14,007 nt of DNA from Pseudomonadota bacterium (GCA_023428085.1 JAEYZK010000444.1:1-14007); one strand, 5' to 3'. Counted from the first letter of the stretch, positions 1-6,599 are shown. The notes: generated from the sequence alone by a model not told the origin. Program-made: numbers and translations.

Positions 1-506
1 AGGAACCACGCGGCCGCGGCGGCGAGGACCGCGCCGGCGGCGCCGGCGGAGAGCGTCGTCCAGCCCTCGCCGACGCGGCGGAGCGCGGGGATGGCGATCG
101 CGACGAGGACGACCACGCTCCCTCCGGCGAGCGCCAGCACGGCCCCCGCCGCGGCGTCCTTCGCCACGCGCGCGCGGACGTTCCAGCGGGGCGAGACGAG
201 ATCGACGACCGCCTCGAGCGCGGAGTTCGCCGCCTCGCCCGCGACCACGAGCGCGACCGCCAGGAGGAGGAGCGCCCGCTCGCCCCCGTCCACGGGGAGC
301 AGGCTCGCGGCGGCGCTCGCGAGGATCCCGAGCGCGAGGTGGATCCGCATGTTGCGCTCGCGGACCGCCGCGCCCGCCAGCCCCGCCCACGCCCAGCCGA
401 AGCTCTGGCCGAGGGAGTGGCGCGGGCCGTGCCGCTGCGCGCCGGGCTGCGGCGGAGCGGGCTCCTCGGGCAGGGCGGGGCGCGGCCGGTCCATGCTGAA
501 GCCCAT
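1..506 (-). CDS. dgkA: Diacylglycerol/undecaprenol kinase (DgkA family), 3' end beyond the window
   Basis: Small integral-membrane lipid kinase that phosphorylates diacylglycerol or undecaprenol at the inner membrane using ATP. The 168 visible residues carry family hallmarks: RNMRIHLALG (51-60), GEAANSALEAVVDL (90-103) with the acidic/Asn catalytic cluster E91, N94, E98 and D102, and AKDAAAGAVLALAGG (115-129). Hydrophobic segments lie near 56-70, 77-90 and 121-140, and a further one begins near 152. Ordinary family members end soon after the third helix at about 120-130 residues; this one has a Pro-rich N-terminal tail of about 30 residues and an extra C-terminal hydrophobic stretch running off the edge. 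The start is ATG 506 or, in frame, ATG 494; neither has a Shine-Dalgarno sequence. A TGCTAGACC extended -10-like motif (515-507) abuts ATG 506, so transcription might begin near 500, which would favour 494. The family call is firm; lipid preference is unknown. Confidence 0.85.
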   Translation of the reverse strand, partial: MGFSMDRPRPALPEEPAPPQPGAQRHGPRHSLGQSFGWAWAGLAGAAVRERNMRIHLALGILASAAASLLPVDGGERALLLLAVALVVAGEAANSALEAVVDLVSPRWNVRARVAKDAAAGAVLALAGGSVVVLVAIAIPALRRVGEGWTTLSAGAAGAVLAAAAAWF

Positions 507-566
507 GGTCTAGCAGCGACGCGGCCCGGTGAGAAAGGAAAGCGGGTGGGGGGCCCAGCGCAGCTG

Positions 567-699
567 GGGGAGGGGCGCCAGCCCCTCTCCGCGGGGCAGC
601 CGCGCGCAGCCGCGAAGCGGCGAGCACGGCCCAGGGTCCCGCGCAGCAGGGGTCGGGGCCCCGACGGCTCCGCCGGCGGGGCGGGGGCGCAGCCCCCGC
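567..699. repeat. Cluster of G+C-rich hairpins after the DHOD-like gene
   Basis: Three stem-forming sequences are packed between the 3' end of the DHOD-like gene and the start of the lipid kinase. 567-576 pairs with 581-590 around a GCCA loop (10 bp, one G-U). 652-665 is a perfect 14-bp palindrome (GTCGGGGCCCCGAC). GCGGGGGC at 681-688 pairs perfectly with 692-699 around a GCA loop, ending next to the stop codon at 700-702. None has a T-run on the minus strand, so they are not canonical intrinsic terminators, although the last could end or stabilise the DHOD-like mRNA. Bases 666-686 recur in inverted orientation at 13961-13981, indicating a dispersed REP-like intergenic repeat. Confidence 0.6.
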
Positions 700-1686
700 T
701 CAGATATTCTGGCTCAGGATCAGGTGCACGTACTGCGCGCGCTCGAACGCCGCCGGGTCCTGGATCTCGCGCTGCGAGAGCGAGCCGCGGATCTCGTCCA
801 CGCTCTCGACGCCCCGACCCTCGAGCCAGTCGTCGAGGCCCGCCACGACCTTGCCGAGGTGCGGGATGCCGTTCTTGACGAGGGCCGACGCGAGCTGCAC
901 GACCTGCGCGCCGGCGAGGAGCTGCTTCACGACGCCCGCGGCGTCGTAGACGCCGGTCGAGGCCGCGAGCTGCGCGCGCGTGCGTCCGTGGAGGATCCCG
1001 ATCCAGCGGAGCGGCACCAGCGCCTCGGCCGGCGACGACAGCGTCATGCTCGGCGCGGCCGCCATCCGGTCGAGCGAGATGTCCGGCTGCAGGAAGCGGT
1101 TGAAGAGGACGAGCCCGTTCACGCCGAGGCCGTCGAGCTTCGCGACGAAGTTCGCGAGCGAGCTGAAGTACGGCGAGAGCTTCACCGCGACCGGGATCCG
1201 GACGGAGCCCTTCACCTCGGCGACGGCCTCGAGGTAGCGCTTCTCGACGTCGGCGCCGGTCCGGGCCGGGTCGGCCTCGACGGCGTAGACGTTCACCTCG
1301 AGCGCGTCGGCGCCGGCGGACTCGATCTCCTTCGCGTACTCGGTCCAGCTCCCCGGGGCGACGCAGTTGAGGCTCGCGATCACCGGGATCCGCAGCGCCT
1401 TCTTCGCGTTGGAGAGGAACTGGAGGTAGTCGTGCGGCCCGACCCGCTGCGGCGGGAAGAACGTGCGGGCCTCGGCGCTCGCCTCGGCCCCGCGGGAGAG
1501 CTCGTCCTGGAGCGCGCTGTCGGCGGCCTCGATCTGCTCCTCGAAGAGCGAGCGGAGCACCACCGCGCCGGCGCCGTGCCCCTCCGCGGCCTGGAGGTTC
1601 TCGAGCCGGTTCGAGAGCGCGGAGCTCCCGAGCACGAGCGGCGTCGGGAGCGTGAGGCCCATGAAGCTCGTGGTGAGGTTCGCCAT
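700..1686 (-). CDS. Dihydroorotate dehydrogenase-like FMN protein (DHOD_like subgroup)
   Basis: A 328-residue TIM-barrel flavoprotein related to class 1 dihydroorotate dehydrogenase. The FMN-binding framework is visible: LVLGSSALS (17-25), SLNC (105-108), EVNVY (130-134), VAVKLSPYF (166-174, with K169), LFNRF (194-198) and the phosphate-binding STGVYDAAGVVKQLLAGA (243-260). Class 1A enzymes have an N-x-S-C-P-N motif after the EVN strand supplying the catalytic cysteine; here the sequence reads NVYAVEAD (132-139), so the base is absent. That fits the known DHOD_like subgroup, which keeps the FMN site but may not be an active dehydrogenase, so I do not call it pyrD. ATG 1686 was chosen because GGGGAG lies 7 nt upstream and homology begins at once; the frame is open farther upstream but unlike the family. 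It is divergent from the SRPBCC gene and followed by GC hairpins. Substrate unknown. Confidence 0.85.
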   Translation of the reverse strand: MANLTTSFMGLTLPTPLVLGSSALSNRLENLQAAEGHGAGAVVLRSLFEEQIEAADSALQDELSRGAEASAEARTFFPPQRVGPHDYLQFLSNAKKALRIPVIASLNCVAPGSWTEYAKEIESAGADALEVNVYAVEADPARTGADVEKRYLEAVAEVKGSVRIPVAVKLSPYFSSLANFVAKLDGLGVNGLVLFNRFLQPDISLDRMAAAPSMTLSSPAEALVPLRWIGILHGRTRAQLAASTGVYDAAGVVKQLLAGAQVVQLASALVKNGIPHLGKVVAGLDDWLEGRGVESVDEIRGSLSQREIQDPAAFERAQYVHLILSQNI

Positions 1687-1808
1687 GTGTCGTCTCCCCG
1701 GTGCGAGGCGCCCGCCCCGCGTCTCGCCGCCGGCCGGCCGGCTGCCGCTTCCTACCCTCGCCCGGGCCCGGTCGCCAGCCAAACCGCGCGCGCGGCGCCC
1801 CGCTCCTT

Positions 1809-1820
1809 TACATCGCCTCG
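1809..1820 (+). promoter_or_regulatory. Putative leaderless promoter of the SRPBCC gene
   Basis: TACATC at 1809-1814 lies exactly 6 nt before ATG 1821, so a transcript starting at the usual distance would begin at or next to the start codon. No ribosome binding site and no clear -35 are visible. Confidence 0.4.
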
Positions 1821-2381
1821 ATGGCGCGCCGCCACGTCCTCGAACGCGTGCAGCTCGTGCCGGCCCCGCGGGCCGAGGTCTTCGCCTTCTTCGCCGACGC
1901 GTTCAACCTCCAGGCGATCACCCCGCAGTTCCTGCGGTTCCGCGTCACCACCCCGGGGCCCATCCCCATGGCCCCCGGCGCGCTCATCGAGTACAGGTTG
2001 TCCCTGTACGGCGTCGGGTTCCGGTGGCGCACGCGCATCGATCTCTGGGAGCCCGGCGAGCGCTTCGTGGACGTCCAGCTCTCGGGACCGTACCGGCTGT
2101 GGCGCCACACCCACACGTTCGAGGACGCGCCCGACGGCACGCGCGTCTCGGACCGGGTCGAGTACGCGCTGCCGCTCGGGCCGCTCGGAGACCTCGCGCA
2201 CGCGCTCTTCGTGCGGCGCGCGCTCGGGCGGATCTTCGATCACCGGCGCGCGCGCATCGCCGCGCGGTTCGGGGCCCCGCACGCCGCGGGCCGCGGCCCC
2301 CCGGCCGTCACCGGCCCGGGTGGACCGTCAGCACCGGGCAGGGCGCGCGGCGGACCACCTTCTCCGCCACCGATCCCATGA
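1821..2381 (+). CDS. SRPBCC-family (polyketide cyclase/START-like) protein
   Basis: A 186-residue soluble protein of the SRPBCC ligand-binding fold, of the type described as an uncharacterised conserved protein (COG4276-like). Supporting segments are the opening strand and helix LVPAPRAEVFAFFADAFNLQAITP (12-35), a central RWRTRIDLWEPGERFVDVQLSGPYRLWRHTHTF (68-100), GTRVSDRVEYALP (106-118), and the C-terminal helix LFVRRALGRIFDHRRARIAARF (129-150). Family members bind hydrophobic ligands, but no ligand can be named here. The fold ends near residue 152; the remaining 34 residues are Gly/Pro/Ala-rich, and residues from about 163 on are encoded antisense to the end of the convergent stress-protein gene. 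ATG 1821 lies 6 nt after a TACATC hexamer and has no ribosome binding site. The gene is divergent from the DHOD-like gene across 134 bp. Confidence 0.82.
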   Translation: MARRHVLERVQLVPAPRAEVFAFFADAFNLQAITPQFLRFRVTTPGPIPMAPGALIEYRLSLYGVGFRWRTRIDLWEPGERFVDVQLSGPYRLWRHTHTFEDAPDGTRVSDRVEYALPLGPLGDLAHALFVRRALGRIFDHRRARIAARFGAPHAAGRGPPAVTGPGGPSAPGRARGGPPSPPPIP

Positions 2382-2760
2382 GCGCGTGCTCGAGCCCGGT
2401 CCGCCCGTGCGTCCCGAGCACGAGGAGATCGACCTTGCGCTCGCGCGCCCAGGCCACGATCTCCGTCGCCGGCTCGCCCACCACGGTCTCGGCGTTCACC
2501 CCTCGTGCACCGAGGACCTCGGCCCGGCCCTTCCACTCGGCGAGGTGCTTCGAGGATTGATCGGCGAGCTCCTGGAGCATCCGCGCGCTCGCGACCACCG
2601 AGCCGTCCGGGAAGGTGTAGCCGGGCACCGGGTACGCGTGGAGCAGCGTGAGGGACGCGCCGGTCCGGCCCGCGAGATCGGCCGCGACCTCCATGGCGGC
2701 GCGCGACGCGTCGGAGAAGTCGATCGGGCAGCAGATGGTCTTCCAGTCCGCCTTGGGCAT
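2308..2760 (-). CDS. Universal stress protein, ATP-binding type (UspA family)
   Basis: A 150-residue single-domain UspA protein, cytoplasmic and typically dimeric, usually linked to stress or growth-arrest survival. The N-terminal strand is KTICCPIDFSDASRAA (7-22) with Asp14. The nucleotide loop GTHGRTGLEHALMGS (116-130) matches G-2x-G-9x-G-S exactly, which marks the ATP-binding subtype, and the protein ends in the family's CPVLTV (141-146). ATG 2760 follows a strong GAGGAGG at 4 nt spacing. Its last 24 codons overlap the SRPBCC tail on the opposite strand. It is transcribed divergently from rarD across about 150 bp. The family call is secure; the particular stress is unknown. Confidence 0.92.
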   Translation of the reverse strand: MPKADWKTICCPIDFSDASRAAMEVAADLAGRTGASLTLLHAYPVPGYTFPDGSVVASARMLQELADQSSKHLAEWKGRAEVLGARGVNAETVVGEPATEIVAWARERKVDLLVLGTHGRTGLEHALMGSVAEKVVRRAPCPVLTVHPGR

Positions 2761-2764
2761 GGGG

Positions 2765-2782
2765 CCTCCTCGGTGAATCATA
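2765..2782 (-). promoter_or_regulatory. -10 box and ribosome binding site of the stress protein gene
   Basis: On the minus strand TATGAT (2782-2777) is one of the best -10 matches in the window. It is followed 5 nt later by GAGGAGG (2771-2765). A start 6-7 nt after the hexamer would give a leader of only about 10 nt beginning within the ribosome binding site. No clear -35 is seen. Confidence 0.45.
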
Positions 2783-2882
2783 TTCCTTCCCGTGAACGAG
2801 CCCGAGCCCGAGCCCGGCTTCATCCATCTCGGGCCTCGGGAATCGACGAGCGGACCTCCCCGCCTGAGACCCGACGCCCCAT

Positions 2883-2909
2883 TGCACGACCGCCTCCCAG
2901 GGGTATGGT
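2883..2909 (+). promoter_or_regulatory. Putative sigma-70-like promoter of rarD
   Basis: TTGCAC (2883-2888) and TATGGT (2904-2909) are 15 nt apart, slightly shorter than the usual 16-18. The hexamer ends 7 nt before GTG 2917, so the message could be leaderless. The upstream ATG at 2905 falls inside the -10 box, which argues for GTG as start. Confidence 0.42.
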
Positions 2910-2916
2910 CCCCCCC

Positions 2917-3831
2917 GTGCCTTCTCGCTCCCGCGGCCTCGCCGCCGCCCTGCTCGCCTTCGGCACCTGGGGGTTCTTCCCGATCTACTTCAAGGCGCTC
3001 GCGCACGTCCCCGCGCTCGAGGTCCTCGCGCACCGCGTGGTCTGGTCGGTGGTCCTGCTCGCGATCGTCACCCCGCTGCTCGGCCGCTGGGCCACGGCGC
3101 GCGAGGCCCTCGGCCCTCGCAAGCGCCGCCTCGTCGCGGCCAGCGCGCTCCTGATCGCGGCCAACTGGGGCACCTACATCTGGGCCGTCCAGGCAGGGCG
3201 CGTCCTGCAGGCGAGCCTCGGCTACTACGTGAACCCGCTCGTGAGCGTGCTCCTCGGCGTCGTCTTCCTGCGCGAGCGGCTGCGGCGCCTCCAGACGGTG
3301 GCGGTCGCGCTCGCGGCCGTCGGCGTCGGCGTGCTCGTCGTCGATCGGGGCGAGCTCCCGTGGCTGCCGCTGACGCTCGCCCTCACCTTCGGCCTCTACG
3401 GCCTCGTGCGGAAGCGCGCCGGCGTCGATCCGGTCGGCGGCCTGCTCGCGGAGACCGCGCTCCTCGCGCCGCTCGCCCTCGCGTGGGTCGGCGTCCTCGC
3501 GGCCGGCGGCGCGGGCTCGTTCGGCGCCGGCGCGGGCACGAGCCTCCTCCTCGCCGCGGCCGGCCCGGTCACCGCCATCCCGCTCGTCTGGTTCGCGCGC
3601 GGCGTCCGGAGCCTGCCCCTCTCGACGGTGGGGCTGCTCCAGTACGTCACGCCGACGCTGCAGCTCCTGCTCGCGGTGCTCGTGTACCGCGAGCCGTTCG
3701 CCGCCGCGCACGCGGTCGCCTTCGGCTTCATCTGGGGCGCCCTCGCGCTGTACTCGTGGGATTCGCTGCGCGCGGTCCGCGCGGGTGCGGCGCCGAACGC
3801 CGACCCTTCCACCCCGCCCGTCGAGGGGTGA
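2917..3831 (+). CDS. rarD: RarD-type EamA/DMT permease
   Basis: About 304 residues, matching the usual length of RarD, a ten-helix inner-membrane transporter of the drug/metabolite superfamily; RarD was first linked to chloramphenicol sensitivity and its substrate is generally unassigned. The identification rests on characteristic segments: TWGFFPIYFKAL near the N terminus, EVLAHRVVWS, NWGTYIWAVQAGRVLQASLGYYVNPLVSVLLGV, LRERLRRLQ, the mid-protein FGLYGLVRK, and PLSTVGLLQYVTPTLQLLLAVLVYREPF near the end. Helices are evenly spaced in two EamA halves. The start is GTG 2917 (7 nt after a -10 box) or in-frame ATG 2905, which adds four residues; the choice does not affect function. The gene stands alone, divergent from the stress gene, with 120 bp before the YbaK-type gene. 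Confidence 0.9.
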   Translation: MPSRSRGLAAALLAFGTWGFFPIYFKALAHVPALEVLAHRVVWSVVLLAIVTPLLGRWATAREALGPRKRRLVAASALLIAANWGTYIWAVQAGRVLQASLGYYVNPLVSVLLGVVFLRERLRRLQTVAVALAAVGVGVLVVDRGELPWLPLTLALTFGLYGLVRKRAGVDPVGGLLAETALLAPLALAWVGVLAAGGAGSFGAGAGTSLLLAAAGPVTAIPLVWFARGVRSLPLSTVGLLQYVTPTLQLLLAVLVYREPFAAAHAVAFGFIWGALALYSWDSLRAVRAGAAPNADPSTPPVEG

Positions 3832-3951
3832 CCCCGCGCCGTTGCCGCCCCCTCCCCTGGTCTGGATGCCCGCCACGCCCTCTCGCGCGACCCCCTCGAT
3901 CATCCGCGCCGCGATGATTAGTGCCGGGGTGAACCCTTCGCGGAGGCCGTC

Positions 3952-4446
3952 ATGATCCCGCAGCGCGTCGACCAATACCTGAAGCAGCATCACCCTGCGT
4001 ACGAGCACACGGCCCACGCCCGCGCGGTGCCGGCGCAGCGCCTCGCGGCCGCCGAGCACGTGAGCGGCATGCGGGTCGCGAAGACCGTCGTCGTGACCCT
4101 GGACGGCGAGCTGGTGCTCGCGGTGGTCGCGGCCGACCGGAAGGTCGATCTCGACGCGCTCGCGCTCGCGACGGGCGCGATCAGCGCGGACCTCGCGGCC
4201 GAGGACGACTTCGCCCCGCGGTTCCAGCCCTGCGAGCCCGGGGCCGAGCCGCCGCTCGGCCTCTTCGGCCTGCCGATCTTCGTGGACGAGGAGCTGGCGC
4301 GCGAGCCGTGGCTCGTCATGCGCGGCGGCACGCACGAGGACGCCATCCGGATGTCCACGGACGAGTGGATGGACGTCGAGCACGTACGGACCGTGAAGGG
4401 GCTCGGGATCGACGACCGGGGCGGGTGGGACTCCTGGCGGCACTGA
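3952..4446 (+). CDS. YbaK/EbsC-type aminoacyl-tRNA deacylase domain protein
   Basis: A 164-residue free-standing YbaK-domain protein. Such proteins hydrolyse mischarged aminoacyl-tRNAs in trans as translation quality control. Visible features are the N-terminal VDQYLKQHHPAYEHTAHARAVPAQRLAAAEHV (6-37), the conserved lysine in MRVAKTVVV (40-48, K44), AVVAADRKVDLDAL (57-70), the loop GAEPPLGLFGLPIFVD (97-112) and the terminal GGTHEDAIRMSTDEW (125-139). ATG 3952 has GGAGG 5 nt upstream. Residue choice does not allow assignment to Cys-tRNA(Pro), Ala-tRNA or another substrate. The stop codon touches the heptanucleotide array separating it from the convergent transporter. Confidence 0.88.
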   Translation: MIPQRVDQYLKQHHPAYEHTAHARAVPAQRLAAAEHVSGMRVAKTVVVTLDGELVLAVVAADRKVDLDALALATGAISADLAAEDDFAPRFQPCEPGAEPPLGLFGLPIFVDEELAREPWLVMRGGTHEDAIRMSTDEWMDVEHVRTVKGLGIDDRGGWDSWRH

Positions 4447-4583
4447 TCAGTTGTCAGTTGGTCAGTTGTCAGTTGTCAGTCGAACGATCGGGACTGATCA
4501 CTGACAACTGATCACTGATCACTGATCACTGATCACTGACCACCGACCATCGACCACCGACTACCGATCCCCGACCACCGATC
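4444..4583. repeat. Heptanucleotide tandem array with inverted arms
   Basis: The left arm (4447-4482) contains five near-identical 7-nt units, TCAGTTG, with one extra G at 4461. After a short spacer (4483-4492) the right arm (4493-4583) has thirteen uninterrupted 7-nt units, starting as ACTGATC and drifting to ACCGACC and CCCGACC. The arms are partly reverse complements: 4444-4458 matches 4500-4514 over 15 bp, and TCAGTC at 4476-4481 faces GACTGA at 4492-4497. The region could fold into a long imperfect stem between two convergent genes and may act as a bidirectional terminator, though no T-run is present. The repeat runs into the transporter gene and encodes its last seven residues and stop. 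The period, 7, is not a multiple of 3. Confidence 0.9.
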
Positions 4584-6021
4584 GCACCCGCACGCGCGCC
4601 TCGGCCAGCGCGCCGAGCGCCGCGCCGGTCGCCGCGCGGTGCAGCTCGCCGAGCGAGCGCGCACCCTCCTCGCGGATCCGCAGCGCGAGGAACGCGCTCG
4701 CGAAGCGGCCGGCGGCGGAGAGCGCGAAGACCGCCTCGAGGCCGTGGCCGCCGCGGGCGCCGAGCGTCGCCAGGGCGTGCGGGAGGGCCGCGGCCAGGCT
4801 CCCGCCGGCCCAGGTCGCCGCCGCGTACGCGGCGCCGCCCGCCATCGCGAACGTCGCCAGGTAGAAGGGCCGGTCGCGCCGCGGGCCGACGGAGAGCGGC
4901 AGCGCGAAGCTCGCGAGCCCGTGCCCGCTCCAGGCGACCCCGCTGATCACCCCGTCCACGTAGACCGGCCAGGTGAGGTCCGGCGACGTCGCGAGCCAGG
5001 TGAGCGGGAGCACCGCCGCCGAGAAGGAGCAGGCGGCGAGCACCGGGCGCGCGCCGAACCGATCGATCGCGCGGCCCCAGAGCGGCGCCGCCAGGATCCG
5101 GGTCGCGGCCGCGACCGCGCCGTGGAGCGCCACGACGGTGAACCCGACGCGGAGGTTGTGGAGGAGGTGGAACGTGAAGAAGCTCCCGCCCACCGCGACC
5201 GACGCGTTCCAGGCGACCTGGTACCGGAGCAGCGCGCGGGCGGTGCGATCCCGGAGCGGCCGGAGGGTGGCCGAGAGCGCGGGCAGCGGCGCGCGCCCGC
5301 CGACGTCGTGCTGCCGGCACATGAGGAACGTGGTGAGGCCGCCGAGTGCGCACGCCGCGCCGGCCATGGCGGCGAGCGCGAGATCGGCCGTGCCGCGCGC
5401 GGCGGCGTGGTCGAGGAGCCGCGCCACGCCGACGCCGGCGAGCGTGCCGCCGAACGTGCAGAGCGCGGTCCGCCGGCCGAAGTAGCGCCCGCGCAGCGCC
5501 TCGGGGACGATCTCGCCCATCCACGCGGTCCACGCGTTGTTGCCGACCACGCCGAGGACCGCGGACGCGGCCGCGACCGCGAGGAGGAGCGCGCGCCCGC
5601 CCGCGGGCCCGACCCCGAGGAGCGGCGCGATCGCGAGCGGCAGCAGCGCCTGGCGGGAGAGGGCGACCGCGGCGAGGGCCACGCGGCGGCGGCCGAACGC
5701 GGCGGTCACCCACGCCGAGGGGAGCTGCACGAGCTGCGCGAGCTGCGGGATCGCGGCGAGCGCGCCGACCTCGAGCGGCGTCGCGCCGAGGTGGAGCGCC
5801 CACCCGGCCAGGATCGTCGGCCCGGCGCAGGCGTTCACGAGCTCGGCCGCGAACCCCTCGGCGGTCGCCGCCCGGAGCGAGCGGCGGAGCCGGCTCCTCG
5901 GACCTCGCTCGCGGCCGCCGCCGGTGAGCGGCGCGGCGGCCTGCAGCCCGGCCGCGGGCGCGGCGGCGAGCAGGGCGAGGCTCTGCAGGAAGAGGGACGA
6001 GAGGCGGCGGAGGTGGGGCAC
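4561..6021 (-). CDS. Major facilitator superfamily transporter
   Basis: A 486-residue polytopic membrane protein of MFS type with roughly 10-12 hydrophobic helices. The first clear one spans NACAGPTILAGWALHLGATPLEVGAL (63-88), followed by IPQLAQLVQLPSAWVTAAFGRRR, which places the basic loop 2-3 motif at 110-113. A later LWGRAIDRFGARPVL resembles the second-half copy of this motif. No substrate motif is recognisable. The frame was chosen over two other long minus-strand frames because only it gives alternating hydrophobic helices and basic loops. GTG 6021 has only a weak G-rich ribosome site. The first 35 residues form a separate hydrophobic, signal-like segment followed by an Arg-rich linker, so the true start is uncertain. 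The last seven codons (RSVVGDR) and stop lie in the heptanucleotide array. Confidence 0.8.
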   Translation of the reverse strand: MPHLRRLSSLFLQSLALLAAAPAAGLQAAAPLTGGGRERGPRSRLRRSLRAATAEGFAAELVNACAGPTILAGWALHLGATPLEVGALAAIPQLAQLVQLPSAWVTAAFGRRRVALAAVALSRQALLPLAIAPLLGVGPAGGRALLLAVAAASAVLGVVGNNAWTAWMGEIVPEALRGRYFGRRTALCTFGGTLAGVGVARLLDHAAARGTADLALAAMAGAACALGGLTTFLMCRQHDVGGRAPLPALSATLRPLRDRTARALLRYQVAWNASVAVGGSFFTFHLLHNLRVGFTVVALHGAVAAATRILAAPLWGRAIDRFGARPVLAACSFSAAVLPLTWLATSPDLTWPVYVDGVISGVAWSGHGLASFALPLSVGPRRDRPFYLATFAMAGGAAYAAATWAGGSLAAALPHALATLGARGGHGLEAVFALSAAGRFASAFLALRIREEGARSLGELHRAATGAALGALAEARVRVRSVVGDR

Positions 6022-6060
6022 GGAGGCACGCCCCCACGTCCGGCGCGGGGTCGCACGGCC

Positions 6061-6077
6061 GTTCTACCCTCGAGGGT
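6061..6077 (-). promoter_or_regulatory. Palindrome overlapping a possible -10 upstream of the MFS gene
   Basis: ACCCTCGAGGGT (6066-6077) is a perfect 12-bp palindrome. On the minus strand it runs into TAGAAC (6066-6061), a weak -10-like hexamer about 40 nt before the MFS start. It could be an operator, or part of the 3' end of the YbhB-type gene ending at 6108. The evidence is only the symmetry and position. Confidence 0.25.
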
Positions 6078-6107
6078 GAAGCCGGTCAGCAGACGGCCGG
6101 GCGGGCG

Positions 6108-6584
6108 CTACCCCTCCTTCTCGTACGTGCCCACGAGCTGCGCCTCCTCGAGCACATGCCCCTCCATCGCCGCGAGGAGGCCGGCCTTGGTCCGGTCGGA
6201 GAGCGGGCCGAGCGCGGCGTCGAGGGCGTACAGCTTGAAGAAGTAGCGATGCCGGCCGATCGGCGGGCACGGCCCTCTCCAGCCGGTCTTGCCGTAGTCG
6301 TTCGTGCCCTGCTGCGTGCCCGGCGGGAGCTCCTCCGGGCGCACGCCCTCGGCGAGCGCGGCCGTGCCCGGCGGGAGATCGTGCAGCACCCAGTGGACGA
6401 AGACCGTCCGCGGCGCCGCCGGATCGGGCGCGTCGGGATCGTCCACGACGAGCGCGAGGCTCCTCGCGCCCGCGGGCGCGCCGGCGAAGGCGAGCGGCGG
6501 GGAGCGGTTCGGGCCCTCGCAGGTGTGCGGCTTCGGGATCCCGCCGCCGTCGGCGAAGGCGGGGGACCGGATCGTGAGCGCCAT
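6108..6584 (-). CDS. YbhB/YbcL-family PEBP-like protein (Raf kinase inhibitor-like)
   Basis: A 158-residue protein of the phosphatidylethanolamine-binding-protein fold, the usual length for bacterial YbhB/YbcL proteins, whose cellular role is not established. The ligand pocket signature is complete: HTCEGPNRSPPLAF (20-33), DDPDAPDP (48-55), FVHWVLHDLP (62-71, with H64) and GPCPPIGRHRYFFKLYALD (104-122). No signal peptide is present, so it is probably cytoplasmic. ATG 6584 lies only 12 nt after the histidine kinase stop codon; that gap has no ribosome binding site but does have an extended -10-like TGATACACT. It may therefore be read from its own leaderless promoter as well as, or instead of, kinase read-through. 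Confidence 0.93.
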   Translation of the reverse strand: MALTIRSPAFADGGGIPKPHTCEGPNRSPPLAFAGAPAGARSLALVVDDPDAPDPAAPRTVFVHWVLHDLPPGTAALAEGVRPEELPPGTQQGTNDYGKTGWRGPCPPIGRHRYFFKLYALDAALGPLSDRTKAGLLAAMEGHVLEEAQLVGTYEKEG

Positions 6585-6599
6585 GCGGCGAGTGTATCA
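6585..6599 (-). promoter_or_regulatory. Putative extended -10 promoter of the ybhB-type gene
   Basis: On the minus strand TGATACACT (6599-6591) matches the extended -10 form TGnTAnnnT and ends 6 nt before ATG 6584, the spacing expected for a leaderless mRNA. Its TGA is also the stop codon of the kinase gene. Confidence 0.45.

Noticed and set aside
2798..2834. GAGCCC triplicate and a 7-bp stem (2806-2812 with 2828-2834) between the stress gene and rarD
   Set aside because: It is short, has a 15-nt loop, and is the kind of structure expected often in DNA of this composition.
529..3831. A 1,100-codon plus-strand open frame running antisense through the DHOD-like and stress genes into rarD
   Set aside because: Only its rarD end resembles a protein. 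The rest is Arg/Ala/Pro/Glu-rich antisense translation, expected when third positions are almost always G or C.
4444..4583. CRISPR array
   Set aside because: Units are only 7 nt, contiguous, with no spacers, and no cas genes are present.
4526..6037. An alternative minus-strand frame over the MFS gene
   Set aside because: It is nearly all Arg/Ala/Pro/Gly with no hydrophobic helices; the other frame gives a proper MFS profile.
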